From contig NZ_CP016786.1 of the NCBI RefSeq assembly GCF_002285495.1, positions 2,426,001 to 2,490,000 of the forward strand: DNA of 64,000 nt, in the 5' to 3' direction. The position numbers and the translations under genes are program-made. The notes below the pieces were generated by a model, which saw nothing but the letters and a program-made list of their open reading frames with translations, did not search any database and had not been told where the DNA came from. Shown here one piece after another: positions 7,904-16,593 of the stretch. This stretch comes from Clostridium isatidis (GTDB taxonomy: Bacteria > Bacillota > Clostridia > Clostridiales > Clostridiaceae). Positions within the stretch are counted from its first letter, which is position 1. The number at the start of each line of letters is the position of its first letter.

Positions 7904-8953
7904 CTAAACTTCTATTATGTCAAACCCTGCTGCTTTATTTAATCTATTCATTACAGCCACTCCTACACCCTTTTCTTCAAAGGATTGACAAAGGATTAAA
8001 TCTGCACCTAAATCATCACAAGTTCTTAATGATTCAAAAAGATTTCTAGCTATTTCTTCAAGATTTTTTTCACTTCCTAAGGAAATTACTTTACCTTTAT
8101 TAAATTTATTTTTTAATTCATCTGTAGTTAAAATTACTACCTCTTTTTTTATATCTATATAATTCTCCACTATTTCTTGAATTTTTTCAATAGTTTTTTC
8201 TTTATTTCCTTTAATTATTTTTATTTTTGCTTTAGGAGCATAATGTCTATATTTCATTCCAGGTGCCTTAGGCTTTAAATCTTCCTTTGGTTTCCCAATA
8301 ATTGCTTTATCTATCTCTATTTCAGGATCTATTTCTTTTAACATTTCTAATGTTATACCACCAGGTCTTAAAACAACTGGTGGATTTACAGTACAATCAA
8401 CAATTGTTGATTCTACCCCCACTTCACTTTTACTACCACCTAGTATATAATCTACTCTTCCATTTAAATCTTCAATACATCTTTCTATATCAGTTGGACT
8501 TGGCCTTCCAGATATATTTGCTGAAGGAGCTGCTATTGGCTTTTTTGATAATTCAATTAATTTTAAAGCAACATCGTTATTAGGCATCCTTATTCCTATA
8601 GTATCAAGATTGGCACTAGTTATATTAGGAATAAGATCCTTCTTTTTCAATATTATTGTTAATGGTCCTGGCCAAAACTTATTTATAAGTTTTCTTGCAA
8701 CTTCTGGAACCTCCTTAACTAAAGGAGTTATATCTTTATTAGCAACATGAACTATAAGGGGATTATCTTGTGGTCTTCCTTTTGCCACAAATATTTTTTT
8801 TACTGCTTCTTCATCTAAAGCATTTGCCCCTAATCCATAAACTGTTTCTGTAGGAAATGTAACAATTCCACCATTATGTATTATTTTTGCAGCTTCCTGT
8901 ATTTTTTCAATATCTTTATTTAAATCTTTAATAATAGCTACCCTTGTTTCCAA
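7904..8953 (-). CDS. ywlC: L-threonylcarbamoyladenylate synthase (Sua5/YwlC type)
   Basis: A 349-residue enzyme that makes the threonylcarbamoyl-AMP used for t6A at position 37 of ANN-decoding tRNAs. The TsaC/YrdC domain fills about residues 15-205, with G-G-I-V-T-F-P-T-E-T-V-Y-G-L-G near the start, K-G-R-P-Q-D-N-P-L-I-V-H and the S-A-N-I-S-G-x-P segment. A C-terminal Sua5 domain makes up the remainder, so this is the long form. The start is TTG at 8951-8953 with GAAGG upstream. Its pathway partner tsaD is at about 48.1-49.1 kb in this window. Confidence 0.94.
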   Translation of the reverse strand: METRVAIIKDLNKDIEKIQEAAKIIHNGGIVTFPTETVYGLGANALDEEAVKKIFVAKGRPQDNPLIVHVANKDITPLVKEVPEVARKLINKFWPGPLTIILKKKDLIPNITSANLDTIGIRMPNNDVALKLIELSKKPIAAPSANISGRPSPTDIERCIEDLNGRVDYILGGSKSEVGVESTIVDCTVNPPVVLRPGGITLEMLKEIDPEIEIDKAIIGKPKEDLKPKAPGMKYRHYAPKAKIKIIKGNKEKTIEKIQEIVENYIDIKKEVVILTTDELKNKFNKGKVISLGSEKNLEEIARNLFESLRTCDDLGADLILCQSFEEKGVGVAVMNRLNKAAGFDIIEV

Positions 8954-8971
8954 AAGTTTACCTTCTTTCTT

Positions 8972-9559
8972 CTATAATTCTATCTGACCTCTGGCTATTT
9001 TTATATTTTCTATTGCTGATGCAGTGTACTGTGCTTTCACACAATTTTTGAAGATTTCATCAAGTAGAATATATTTTTTTAAAGCACCTCTTTTAATTAC
9101 TTGAAAATAATATATTTCCTCTGGCTTATTTTTTTTAATTTTTATATAGGAATTTGAAGCTTCTGGATACTTTTTCATAAAAATCTTAGTTATAGGTTTT
9201 AAATAATTATTCCTAAATTTTGATGTTGATACTAATACAATATTAAGATCTTCACCAACTTTATTTGTATGAACTAACACTACCTTATCGCATAGTAATA
9301 TCGCTTCTTTTCCAAATAAACCACTCTTAAATTTCAGCTTATTATTTTTAGCAGTAAATTTTAAATTATGATAGTTTGCTTTGGATATACAGGAGATTAT
9401 TATTAGTATTTCCAATGAATATAGGTAAATCATAATAAAAAGAGATTTTACTTGAGATATTAAGAACACTAAAGGCAATGTAACAAATAACAAAAACATT
9501 AATATGTAAAATCTTTTTATACTTTTTTGTTCTTTTTTTAATGCTTTCTCTATCTTCAT
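8972..9559 (-). CDS. Membrane protein of unknown function
   Basis: A 195-residue protein not recognised as a named family. Two hydrophobic helices (about residues 18-36 and 40-60) are followed by a soluble, lysine-rich domain with alternating beta-like stretches, a layout that resembles small bPH-like membrane proteins, though this is only a guess. It lies 18 bp upstream of the Sua5 gene and about 50 bp downstream of prfA, so it may be co-transcribed with the translation genes. Its ribosome site is weak. Confidence 0.65.
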   Translation of the reverse strand: MKIEKALKKEQKSIKRFYILMFLLFVTLPLVFLISQVKSLFIMIYLYSLEILIIISCISKANYHNLKFTAKNNKLKFKSGLFGKEAILLCDKVVLVHTNKVGEDLNIVLVSTSKFRNNYLKPITKIFMKKYPEASNSYIKIKKNKPEEIYYFQVIKRGALKKYILLDEIFKNCVKAQYTASAIENIKIARGQIEL

Positions 9560-9574
9560 AATACATTTACCTGC

Positions 9575-9610
9575 TTTAAAAGCCTCACATAATAATGCAA
9601 GGCTTTTAAA
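9575..9610 (-). terminator. Inverted repeat just after prfA
   Basis: A perfect 11-bp inverted repeat (arms 9575-9585 and 9600-9610; TTTAAAAGCCT) directly after the prfA stop. The U tract on the minus strand is short, so this may be a leaky terminator or an RNA-processing hairpin between prfA and the membrane protein gene. Confidence 0.5.
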
Positions 9611-10696
9611 TTATATAGAATCGGTATTCCCCATTAATTTCATTTTTTCTGCTTGATCTGCTGTTATTAATGCATTTATTACTTCATCAATATCTCCATC
9701 TAAGAATGCATCTAATTTATAAAGAGTTAATCCTATTCTATGATCAGTTACTCTGCCTTGAGGATAATTATAAGTTCTAATTCTTTCACTTCTATCTCCT
9801 GATCCAACTTGACTCTTTCTTTCTTCTGCAATTCCTGCATTTCTCTCTGCTTCAGCTGCTTCATATAGTCTAGCTCTTAATACCTTCATAGCCTTTTCTT
9901 TATTTTTTAATTGTGATTTTTCATCTTGGCATGAAACTACTATTCCTGATGGGAAGTGAGTAATTCTTACAGCAGAATCTGTAGTATTTACGCATTGTCC
10001 ACCATTACCTGAAGCTCTAAACACATCAATTCTTATGTCTTTTTCATTAATTTCAATTTCTACATCATCAACTTCAGGAAGAACTGCAACTGTTGCTGTT
10101 GATGTATGAATTCTTCCGCTTGATTCTGTATCTGGTACTCTTTGCACTCTATGAACTCCACTTTCATATTTTAGTTTAGAATAGGCCCCTTGACCTTTAA
10201 CCATAAATACTACTTCCTTGAAGCCTCCAATATCAGTTTCATTAACATTCATAACTTCAACAGTCCATCTTTGCTTTTCTGCATATCTTGTATACATTCT
10301 GAAAAGATTAGCAGCAAATAATGCGGCTTCTTCTCCACCAGCTCCCCCTCTAATTTCAACAAATACGTTTTTATCATCATTAGGGTCTTTAGGTAATAGA
10401 AGAATTTGAATTTCCTTTTCTAGTTCTTCTTTTCTTTCTGTTAGAGATGATATTTCTTCTGAAATCATCTCCTTCATATCTTTATCACTTTCTTCAGCTA
10501 ACATTTCTTTATTAGCATCTAACTCTTCTACTACATTTTTATATTCTCTATAAGCATTAACTAAAATCTCTAAATCAGCATGTTCCTTACAAAGCTTTCT
10601 CCATTCACTTTGATTAGCCATAATTGTAGGATCTGATATTTTAGCTGATAATTCTTCATATTTATTTTCCGTAAAAGCCAATTTATCTAATAACAT
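9611..10696 (-). CDS. prfA: Peptide chain release factor 1
   Basis: A 361-residue class I release factor that reads UAA and UAG. The peptidyl-tRNA hydrolysis motif GGQ lies near residue 232 in A-S-G-N-G-G-Q-C-V-N. The codon-recognition loop reads R-V-P-D-T-E-S-S-G-R-I-H-T-S, of the PxT type expected for RF1 rather than the SPF of RF2. An upstream extension of 10 codons is open, but the ATG at 10696 has GGAGTG at good spacing and matches the family N-terminus. The gene for its methyltransferase lies directly upstream. Confidence 0.96.
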   Translation of the reverse strand: MLLDKLAFTENKYEELSAKISDPTIMANQSEWRKLCKEHADLEILVNAYREYKNVVEELDANKEMLAEESDKDMKEMISEEISSLTERKEELEKEIQILLLPKDPNDDKNVFVEIRGGAGGEEAALFAANLFRMYTRYAEKQRWTVEVMNVNETDIGGFKEVVFMVKGQGAYSKLKYESGVHRVQRVPDTESSGRIHTSTATVAVLPEVDDVEIEINEKDIRIDVFRASGNGGQCVNTTDSAVRITHFPSGIVVSCQDEKSQLKNKEKAMKVLRARLYEAAEAERNAGIAEERKSQVGSGDRSERIRTYNYPQGRVTDHRIGLTLYKLDAFLDGDIDEVINALITADQAEKMKLMGNTDSI

Positions 10697-10757
10697 CTTA
10701 TCACTCCGTACTAAATTTTTTAACATCTATTTATTATATCAAAATACTCATAGTCTA

Positions 10758-12518
10758 TCAATATTTAAAGTCTGCCAATACTACCCTGTCTAGCCCAGCT
10801 AAATCTTTTACTATTTTTATATTTTTAAAACCATTGTCATCTAATAATTTACTAACTTCTTCCCCTTGATCATAGCCTATCTCAAAGGCTATAATGGCAT
10901 TTTTCTTTAAAACTTCTTTACTTTCTTCTATTATTCTTTTATAGAAGAATAATCCATCTTTTCCTCCATCTAAGGCTGTATGAGGTTCATAATCTTTAAC
11001 ATCTTCCATTAAATTATTTATTTCCTCTTTTTTAATATAAGGTGGATTTGAAACTAATATATCATATTTTTTATTATCCTTAATAACTTCTTTTAACAAA
11101 TCGCTTTTAATAAATTTAACTCTATCTTCTAAATTATGTTTAATAATGTTTTTCTTTGTTATTTCTTCAGGAATGTCATAAAAATCAATTTCATCAACCC
11201 TTATATTCTTTTTATAATAAGCTAAGGCTATTCCTATAGCTCCACTTCCCGAACAAAGATCACATACTTCTAACTCTTCTTCATCATTAATTAATTTTAA
11301 AACTTCCTCTACTAATATTTCTGTATCATTTCTCGGAATTAAAACTCCTTCTTTTATAATAAAATCTAATCCCATAAATTCGGTTTCACCAAGGATATAT
11401 TTTAAAGGCATTTTATTTGCCCTTTTTTCAATAAGTTGTAGGAATTTTTCTTCATTTTCTACGGATACAGAAACATCCCTGTTAGTCATTATATACAATT
11501 TATCCTTTTTTAAAACATGAGCTAAAATTAATTGTGTATCTAACCTGTAATTTTCGATATCTTTTTCTTTTAATATAGAAATTCCTTTTTCTATTAATTC
11601 TCCTATTTTCTTTCCTTTTGCTTCTATTCCTTCAGCTTTCATAAGTGCCATTATTGCCACCTCAATTTGATCATCATCAGGTTCTTTAGTGGTTAAATTC
11701 TGTAACATTATACCTGGATAAGCTATTATTCTAGACATAATACTACTGCTCTTCCCTAACCATCTTAATAATTCATAAGTTATCCCTGAAACAAGGGGAA
11801 TTAAAACAATTCTTAATATAATTCTTTCAATAATACTTCCCCAGCCTGTTAAGCTAAAAATGATAATACTTATGAACATAGTTAAAAACATAAAGTTTGT
11901 TCCGCATCTAGGATGAAACCTGCTAAATTTCTTTACATTTTCTACTGTTAACTCTTCTTCTGCTTCATAGCAATATATTGTTTTATGTTCAGCTCCATGA
12001 TATTGATATAATCTATATATATCATCCATTTTACTAATTAAATACATATACATTATTAATATAAATATTCTTATAATAGATTCTATTAAATTCAAAATAA
12101 TTGGAGTTAAATTTAAAAATCTAAATAAAGATGCTATAAAAGTAGGTATAGCTACAAATAAAGCTATTGATAATCCAAAAGATAATAGCAATGTTAAGCT
12201 AACTAAAACATCATTACTTTTATCACCTAACTTTTTGCTTATCCATTTTTCAAATTTTGATTCCTCTTCTTCATCTTCAAAAAAAGATGCAGAGTAATTT
12301 AGGGTACTAATTCCAGTTTTTAAAGAATCTATTAATACAAATATTCCTCTTATAAAGGGAATATTCAAAAATTTGTATTTTTTTGTTATAGGAACTATCT
12401 TTTCAAAAGTTACTTCAATCTTTTTGCTTGGAGTTCTTACTGCTGTCGCCTGTCCCTTGATCCCTCTCATCATAACGCCTTCAATAACAGCTTGACCTCC
12501 AACATTAGTTTTTCTCAT
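10758..12518 (-). CDS. DUF1385 membrane protein fused to PrmC release-factor methyltransferase
   Basis: A single 586-residue frame joining two proteins that are separate in most bacteria. Residues 1 to about 300 match the DUF1385/YqhQ family: the N-terminal G-G-Q-A-V-I-E-G-V-M-M-R-G, several membrane helices, and H-G-A-E-H-K-T-I-Y-C-Y-E. From about residue 302 it is PrmC (HemK), with an N-terminal helical domain, the SAM-binding D-L-C-S-G-S-G-A-I-G-I-A, and the catalytic NPPY near residues 488-491. PrmC methylates the Gln of the GGQ motif in RF1 and RF2, and prfA is the next gene down. No stop or frameshift separates the halves. Start ATG at 12518 follows AGAGGGG. Confidence 0.92.
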   Translation of the reverse strand: MRKTNVGGQAVIEGVMMRGIKGQATAVRTPSKKIEVTFEKIVPITKKYKFLNIPFIRGIFVLIDSLKTGISTLNYSASFFEDEEEESKFEKWISKKLGDKSNDVLVSLTLLLSFGLSIALFVAIPTFIASLFRFLNLTPIILNLIESIIRIFILIMYMYLISKMDDIYRLYQYHGAEHKTIYCYEAEEELTVENVKKFSRFHPRCGTNFMFLTMFISIIIFSLTGWGSIIERIILRIVLIPLVSGITYELLRWLGKSSSIMSRIIAYPGIMLQNLTTKEPDDDQIEVAIMALMKAEGIEAKGKKIGELIEKGISILKEKDIENYRLDTQLILAHVLKKDKLYIMTNRDVSVSVENEEKFLQLIEKRANKMPLKYILGETEFMGLDFIIKEGVLIPRNDTEILVEEVLKLINDEEELEVCDLCSGSGAIGIALAYYKKNIRVDEIDFYDIPEEITKKNIIKHNLEDRVKFIKSDLLKEVIKDNKKYDILVSNPPYIKKEEINNLMEDVKDYEPHTALDGGKDGLFFYKRIIEESKEVLKKNAIIAFEIGYDQGEEVSKLLDDNGFKNIKIVKDLAGLDRVVLADFKY

Positions 12519-12530
12519 TAAATCCCCTCT

Positions 12531-13118
12531 TTATAAGTTATTTTTATATTTATAATAGCAATTTCCACATAAAGATTCATATTCAATACTATCAGAATTA
12601 TCTATTGCAATTTGTTCACCTTCAAAAACAAATTTATCATTAACTTTTCTTCCATTCAATACTGCTTTTTTTCCACATTTGCATATAGTCTTCATTTCTT
12701 CTATACTATGGGCTAATAATAACAACCTTGTGCTGCCTTCAAAGCCTTGCATTTTAAAATCTGTCCTAAGTCCATAACAAATAACAGGTATGTCTAAACA
12801 AACAGCAACTTCAAATAATTGATCTATTTGTTCTGATTTTAAAAATTGTGATTCATCTACTAATATACAGTCTATTCTTCCTTCTGCATCTATATATTCT
12901 TTTATTCTTTCAAGAACATTATCTTTATTTGAAATAACTAAATCTACTTTTCTTTCTACTCCTAATCTGGATACTAACTTGTCCCCACCCTTAGTATCTG
13001 TTAATGGTTTTAAAAGAGCTACTGTCATTCCTCTTTCTTCATAATTATGTGCTACTTGCATAAGGTGTGTTGATTTACCTGAGTTCATTGCACCATACCT
13101 AAAATATAATTTACTCAT
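12531..13118 (-). CDS. tdk: Thymidine kinase (type II)
   Basis: A 195-residue salvage kinase converting thymidine to dTMP. The P-loop G-A-M-N-S-G-K-S-T is at residues 9-17 and the catalytic Asp-Glu lies in V-D-E-S-Q-F-L. The structural zinc site uses two Cys in T-I-C-K-C-G-K and two in S-L-C-G-N-C-Y. The start follows AAAAGGAGAAA. It lies 12 bp upstream of the DUF1385-PrmC gene and probably shares its transcript. Confidence 0.96.
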   Translation of the reverse strand: MSKLYFRYGAMNSGKSTHLMQVAHNYEERGMTVALLKPLTDTKGGDKLVSRLGVERKVDLVISNKDNVLERIKEYIDAEGRIDCILVDESQFLKSEQIDQLFEVAVCLDIPVICYGLRTDFKMQGFEGSTRLLLLAHSIEEMKTICKCGKKAVLNGRKVNDKFVFEGEQIAIDNSDSIEYESLCGNCYYKYKNNL

Positions 13119-13202
13119 AATCTTTCTCCTTTTTGTTAAATATATTTAGATTATATCATTGAATATTATAGTTAATCAAAAATATTTTCACTATGTAAAT
13201 TC

Positions 13203-13231
13203 TTGACTGAACCATTCTCATATGTTATATT
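13203..13231 (+). promoter_or_regulatory. Sigma-A type promoter of rpmE
   Basis: TTGACT at 13203-13208, a 17-base spacer, then TATATT at 13226-13231. It lies 38 bases before the rpmE start, giving a short leader. Confidence 0.7.
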
Positions 13232-13268
13232 GATATAGTTACTGAAGTAATCGAAAGAGGTGAAAAAA

Positions 13269-13472
13269 ATGAGAGAAGGCATACATCCAAAATACAATCA
13301 CGAAGCTGTAGTTAAGTGTGCATGTGGAAATACTTTTACAACTGGTTCTGTTAAAGACGAACTAAAAGTAGAAATATGCTCTAAATGCCACCCATTCTTC
13401 ACTGGTAAACAAAAAATCGTTGACGTTGGCGGAAGAGTTGACAAATTTAATAAGAGATTTAATCTTAAATAG
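13269..13472 (+). CDS. rpmE: Ribosomal protein L31 (zinc-binding form)
   Basis: A 67-residue protein of the large ribosomal subunit. The start M-R-E-G-I-H-P-K-Y is the L31 signature. Four Cys in C-A-C-G-N and C-S-K-C-H form the zinc site, so this is the zinc-dependent paralogue rather than the zinc-free form. A GTG three codons upstream is in frame but forms part of the ribosome site AAAGAGGTG, so the ATG at 13269 is chosen. It stands alone between its own promoter and terminator. Confidence 0.97.
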   Translation: MREGIHPKYNHEAVVKCACGNTFTTGSVKDELKVEICSKCHPFFTGKQKIVDVGGRVDKFNKRFNLK

Positions 13473-13479
13473 GAATTTT

Positions 13480-13507
13480 GGGAAAGATATTATCTTTCCC
13501 ATTTTTT
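13480..13507 (+). terminator. Intrinsic terminator of rpmE
   Basis: A GGGAAAGATA / TATCTTTCCC hairpin with a very small loop and a following ATTTTTTCT tract, 7 bases after the rpmE stop. Confidence 0.9.
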
Positions 13508-13644
13508 CTATTATTTTTCTTAATTTTTCTTAATTTTTTCTTAGCATTACTGATACTATTTAAATTTTATATTATAATAATACTACCTACTTTTATTATG
13601 ATAAAATTTATTATGTAATATTGAAAAGTGAGTGTTATAAAAAT

Positions 13645-14805
13645 ATGAAGAAAGTTTTAATTTTAACAACTTCTACGGGAGAAGGACATAATCAGGCTGC
13701 TAACTCAATTGCAAATACTTTTATGAAATATTCTTATGAAGTAATAACCTATGATTTTTTAAAAAGCAATAGTAAAATATTGACTAATCTACTAGTTAAA
13801 GGGTACGAAATAGCTGCATCATTTTTCCCTAAAACTTATGGTTTTTTATATAATATTTCTAACACATTATTTATTACTAAAATAATATCTTTTATTTTTT
13901 ACTTTCTAAACAAGAAAGTTTATAAATTTATTAGAAATTCAAATCCAGATGTAATAGTAGTAACTCACCCATTTGCTGTTTCTATAGCTACAAATATAAA
14001 AAATAAAATTAATATTCCTATTATAACAATTGTTACAGATTTTAAAGCTCATGGGGCTTATATTAGCGATAAAGTTGATGCCTATATAGTTGGAAGCAAT
14101 GAAACTAAAAATAATTTAATTGAAAAAGGAATATTAAAAGATAGAATATTTGTTTATGGAATACCTGTAAAAGATAAATTTTTTAAAGAAAAAATTTATC
14201 TATCTGGTATCGATAAAGGCGATTATTTTAATGTTTTACTAATGGGTGGAAGCATGGGATTAAAAAATATTTCTCAGGTTTTAAAGGAGTTATTAAATAA
14301 TTCCTGCAAATTAAGAATAACTGTTGTATGTGGTAAAAATGAAGAATTACGAAATAATTTATTAAAGAAATATAATAATAATATAAAAAACAAAAAACTA
14401 CATATTTTAGGTTTCTCTAATGATATAGATGTTTTAATGGATTATTCAGATTTAATTATTAGTAAACCTGGTGGTTTAACATCAACAGAAGCAATTAACA
14501 AAAGGCTTCCATTAATTATTCCTTTTGTTATCCCAGGACAAGAAACTGAAAATGTTGAAGTATTACAAGCTAACGGATGTGCAATTTACCTAAATAATTT
14601 ATTAGAGCTTAATTTATTGGTATCTGATTTAATTAATAATCCTGATAAATTAAAAAAGATAGAGGAAAACATGGCTAATTTATCCTCATCATATTCTAAA
14701 GATAATATAGTAAAATTAGCAGATAAACTTATTCAAGCCAGCGCTTCCAATTCCCAATTCATAATTAAAACTGAATTTAATGATAATATAAATTCGAAAT
14801 TATAA
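13645..14805 (+). CDS. Diacylglycerol/MGDG-type glycosyltransferase
   Basis: A 386-residue glycosyltransferase of the family that holds plant MGDG synthases and Bacillus UgtP, which add sugars to diacylglycerol to make glycolipids and lipoteichoic acid anchors. Evidence is the N-terminal M-K-K-V-L-I-L-T-T-S-T-G-E-G-H-N-Q-A-A, the MGDG-synthase N domain to about residue 170, and a GT28-like C domain with L-L-M-G-G-S-M-G and the donor-binding S-K-P-G-G-L-T-S-T-E-A. A TTG eight codons upstream is also open; the ATG at 13645 fits the family start better, though its ribosome site is weak. The exact acceptor and sugar cannot be read from sequence. Confidence 0.85.
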   Translation: MKKVLILTTSTGEGHNQAANSIANTFMKYSYEVITYDFLKSNSKILTNLLVKGYEIAASFFPKTYGFLYNISNTLFITKIISFIFYFLNKKVYKFIRNSNPDVIVVTHPFAVSIATNIKNKINIPIITIVTDFKAHGAYISDKVDAYIVGSNETKNNLIEKGILKDRIFVYGIPVKDKFFKEKIYLSGIDKGDYFNVLLMGGSMGLKNISQVLKELLNNSCKLRITVVCGKNEELRNNLLKKYNNNIKNKKLHILGFSNDIDVLMDYSDLIISKPGGLTSTEAINKRLPLIIPFVIPGQETENVEVLQANGCAIYLNNLLELNLLVSDLINNPDKLKKIEENMANLSSSYSKDNIVKLADKLIQASASNSQFIIKTEFNDNINSKL

Positions 14806-14830
14806 ATTTATTAATATTATAAAGAGACTA

Positions 14831-14860
14831 AAAAAGAAGATTGTTCACAATCTTCTTTTT
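14831..14860. terminator. Bidirectional intrinsic terminator between the glycosyltransferase and rho
   Basis: A 13-bp stem (AAAAAGAAGATTG with CAATCTTCTTTTT) flanked by A-rich and T-rich tracts on both sides. It lies between two convergent genes and can stop transcripts from either. Confidence 0.9.
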
Positions 14861-14868
14861 TATCTTAT

Positions 14869-16281
14869 TTATATATCACTTTTATTAAACATATCTATAA
14901 ATTCTTTATTATTTTTCGTTTTAGACAATAAATTTATTAATTTTTCTGTTACATTATCTATATTTCCATCTCTATACATAATTCTTCTTATAGAATATGC
15001 TACTTCAAGTTCCTCTGATGATAGTAATAAATCTTCTTTTCTTGTTCCTGATTTATATATATCAATAGCTGGGAATATTCTTCTTTCTTGCAGCTTTCTA
15101 TCTAGGTGAATTTCCATATTACCAGTTCCCTTAAACTCTTCAAATATCATATCATCCATTCTAGAACCTGTTTCAACTAATGCTGTAGCAAGAATTGTTA
15201 AGCTTCCTCCTTCTTCAATATTTCTTGCTGCTCCAAAGAATTTTTTTGGCATTATTAATGCACCTGGATCTAATCCTCCTGATAAAGTTCTTCCTGTAGG
15301 AGTTATAGTTAAATTATATGCTCTAGATAATCTTGTTAAGCTATCTAATAATATCACTACATCTTTACCTTGTTCAACCATTCTTTTAGCTCTTTCTAAA
15401 ACCATTCTAGAAACTTTTGCATGATGTTGAGGTTCTTCATCAAAGGTAGAATATATTACATCTCCATTTATTGACCTCTTCATATCTGTAACTTCTTCTG
15501 GTCTTTCATCTATAAGCAAAACTATAAGCTTTACTTCAGGGTAATTTTTAGATATGTTTTGAGCAACTTTTTTTAACAATGTTGTTTTACCTGCCTTAGG
15601 AGGAGCAACTATTATCCCCCTTTGTCCTTTACCTATTGGACAAATTATATCCATAAGTCGTGAAGATAAATCACCTTCATTATCAGTTTCTAACTTCAAT
15701 CTTTCCTTAGGATATATAGGTGTTAAGCTTTCAAAAGATGGCCTTCCTACAGCTCTTTCCGGATCTTCTCCATTAACTTTTTCAACATATAGTAAAGCTT
15801 TAAACTTTTCTCCATCCTTCGCTTCTCTAACCTTTCCTGAGACTTCATCACCTGTTCTTAAATTAAATCTTCTTATTTGGGATGGGGAAACATATATATC
15901 ATCTTCACTTGTTTGGTAATTATTGCATCTTAAAAAACCAAAATTGTTATTCTCTAATATTTCTAATACTCCAATTGCAGTATCCGACCCATTTATCATA
16001 TTCTTAAGTCTTTCTTTTTTTTCCTCTTTATCTTCTATAGTGCTATTATTAAGCTCATCATTATTTATTGTATTTTTATTAGAGCTGTCTTCAAATTTAT
16101 TTTTAGGAACTATCTTTTCTCTCAAAATTATCCCATTTTTTTCTATACTATTTGGTTTATTATTAATTATTTCCTCTATCAATTCATTTTTTTTATATTT
16201 ACTTATATTTTTTATATTTAATTCCTTAGCTATTTCTCTTAATTCAGCTAAAGTTTTCTTTTCATAAAACTCTTTCGTCAA
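14869..16281 (-). CDS. rho: Transcription termination factor Rho
   Basis: A 470-residue RNA helicase that ends Rho-dependent transcripts. Residues 1-45 form the Rho_N helical domain (L-A-E-L-R-E-I-A-K-E-L). A poorly conserved charged linker of about 50 residues follows, then the RNA-binding cold-shock fold (I-G-V-L-E-I-L...G-F-L-R). The ATPase core has the Walker A P-P-K-A-G-K-T-T-L-L-K near residue 227, the V-I-L-L-D-S-L-T-R-L Walker B and the arginine finger region. The start is TTG at 16279-16281 with GGAGGTG upstream. Confidence 0.96.
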   Translation of the reverse strand: MTKEFYEKKTLAELREIAKELNIKNISKYKKNELIEEIINNKPNSIEKNGIILREKIVPKNKFEDSSNKNTINNDELNNSTIEDKEEKKERLKNMINGSDTAIGVLEILENNNFGFLRCNNYQTSEDDIYVSPSQIRRFNLRTGDEVSGKVREAKDGEKFKALLYVEKVNGEDPERAVGRPSFESLTPIYPKERLKLETDNEGDLSSRLMDIICPIGKGQRGIIVAPPKAGKTTLLKKVAQNISKNYPEVKLIVLLIDERPEEVTDMKRSINGDVIYSTFDEEPQHHAKVSRMVLERAKRMVEQGKDVVILLDSLTRLSRAYNLTITPTGRTLSGGLDPGALIMPKKFFGAARNIEEGGSLTILATALVETGSRMDDMIFEEFKGTGNMEIHLDRKLQERRIFPAIDIYKSGTRKEDLLLSSEELEVAYSIRRIMYRDGNIDNVTEKLINLLSKTKNNKEFIDMFNKSDI

Positions 16282-16516
16282 GGTTGCACCTCCAGGTATT
16301 ATAAATTACATATTTCAAACTATATATTTTTTAAATTTACATGGGATATTTATTTAAGATATAGCTTTAAAGATATGAAAGGCAAAAGATTATGTATGTA
16401 TTTATTATGGAATAATAAAATGAATTTTTCAAGTCTATTTCATTATTCTTTAATTATCATCTTTATTATTCTCCCTTTTTGATTTTTTAATACAACTTTA
16501 TTTATCTCATAAAAAT
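16282..16516. other. AT-rich gap upstream of rho
   Basis: About 235 bases with no open reading frame of note and no clear promoter hexamer pair. The rho promoter must lie here, but no site can be chosen with confidence. Confidence 0.4.
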
Positions 16517-16566
16517 AACATCTTAAGTAAAGATATAATTACATATCTATAATTACTTAAGATGTT
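16517..16566. terminator. Long inverted repeat, terminator of the nucleoside transporter operon
   Basis: Arms of 14 perfect bases at 16517-16530 and 16553-16566, with a second pair (AGATAT/ATATCT) nested inside the loop. Both flanks are U-rich on their own strand. It lies 28 bases past the last permease gene. Confidence 0.8.
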
Positions 16567-16593
16567 TTATTTTACAATAAAATAACTATATTT

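Noticed and set aside
8302..8583. A 93-codon plus-strand frame opposite the Sua5 gene
   Set aside because: Shadow of a well-conserved gene, with Leu/Tyr-rich nonsense composition.
9366..9566. A second minus-strand frame in the unknown membrane protein gene
   Set aside because: Overlaps the longer frame in another register; the longer one has the membrane helices and continues to a proper stop near the Sua5 gene.
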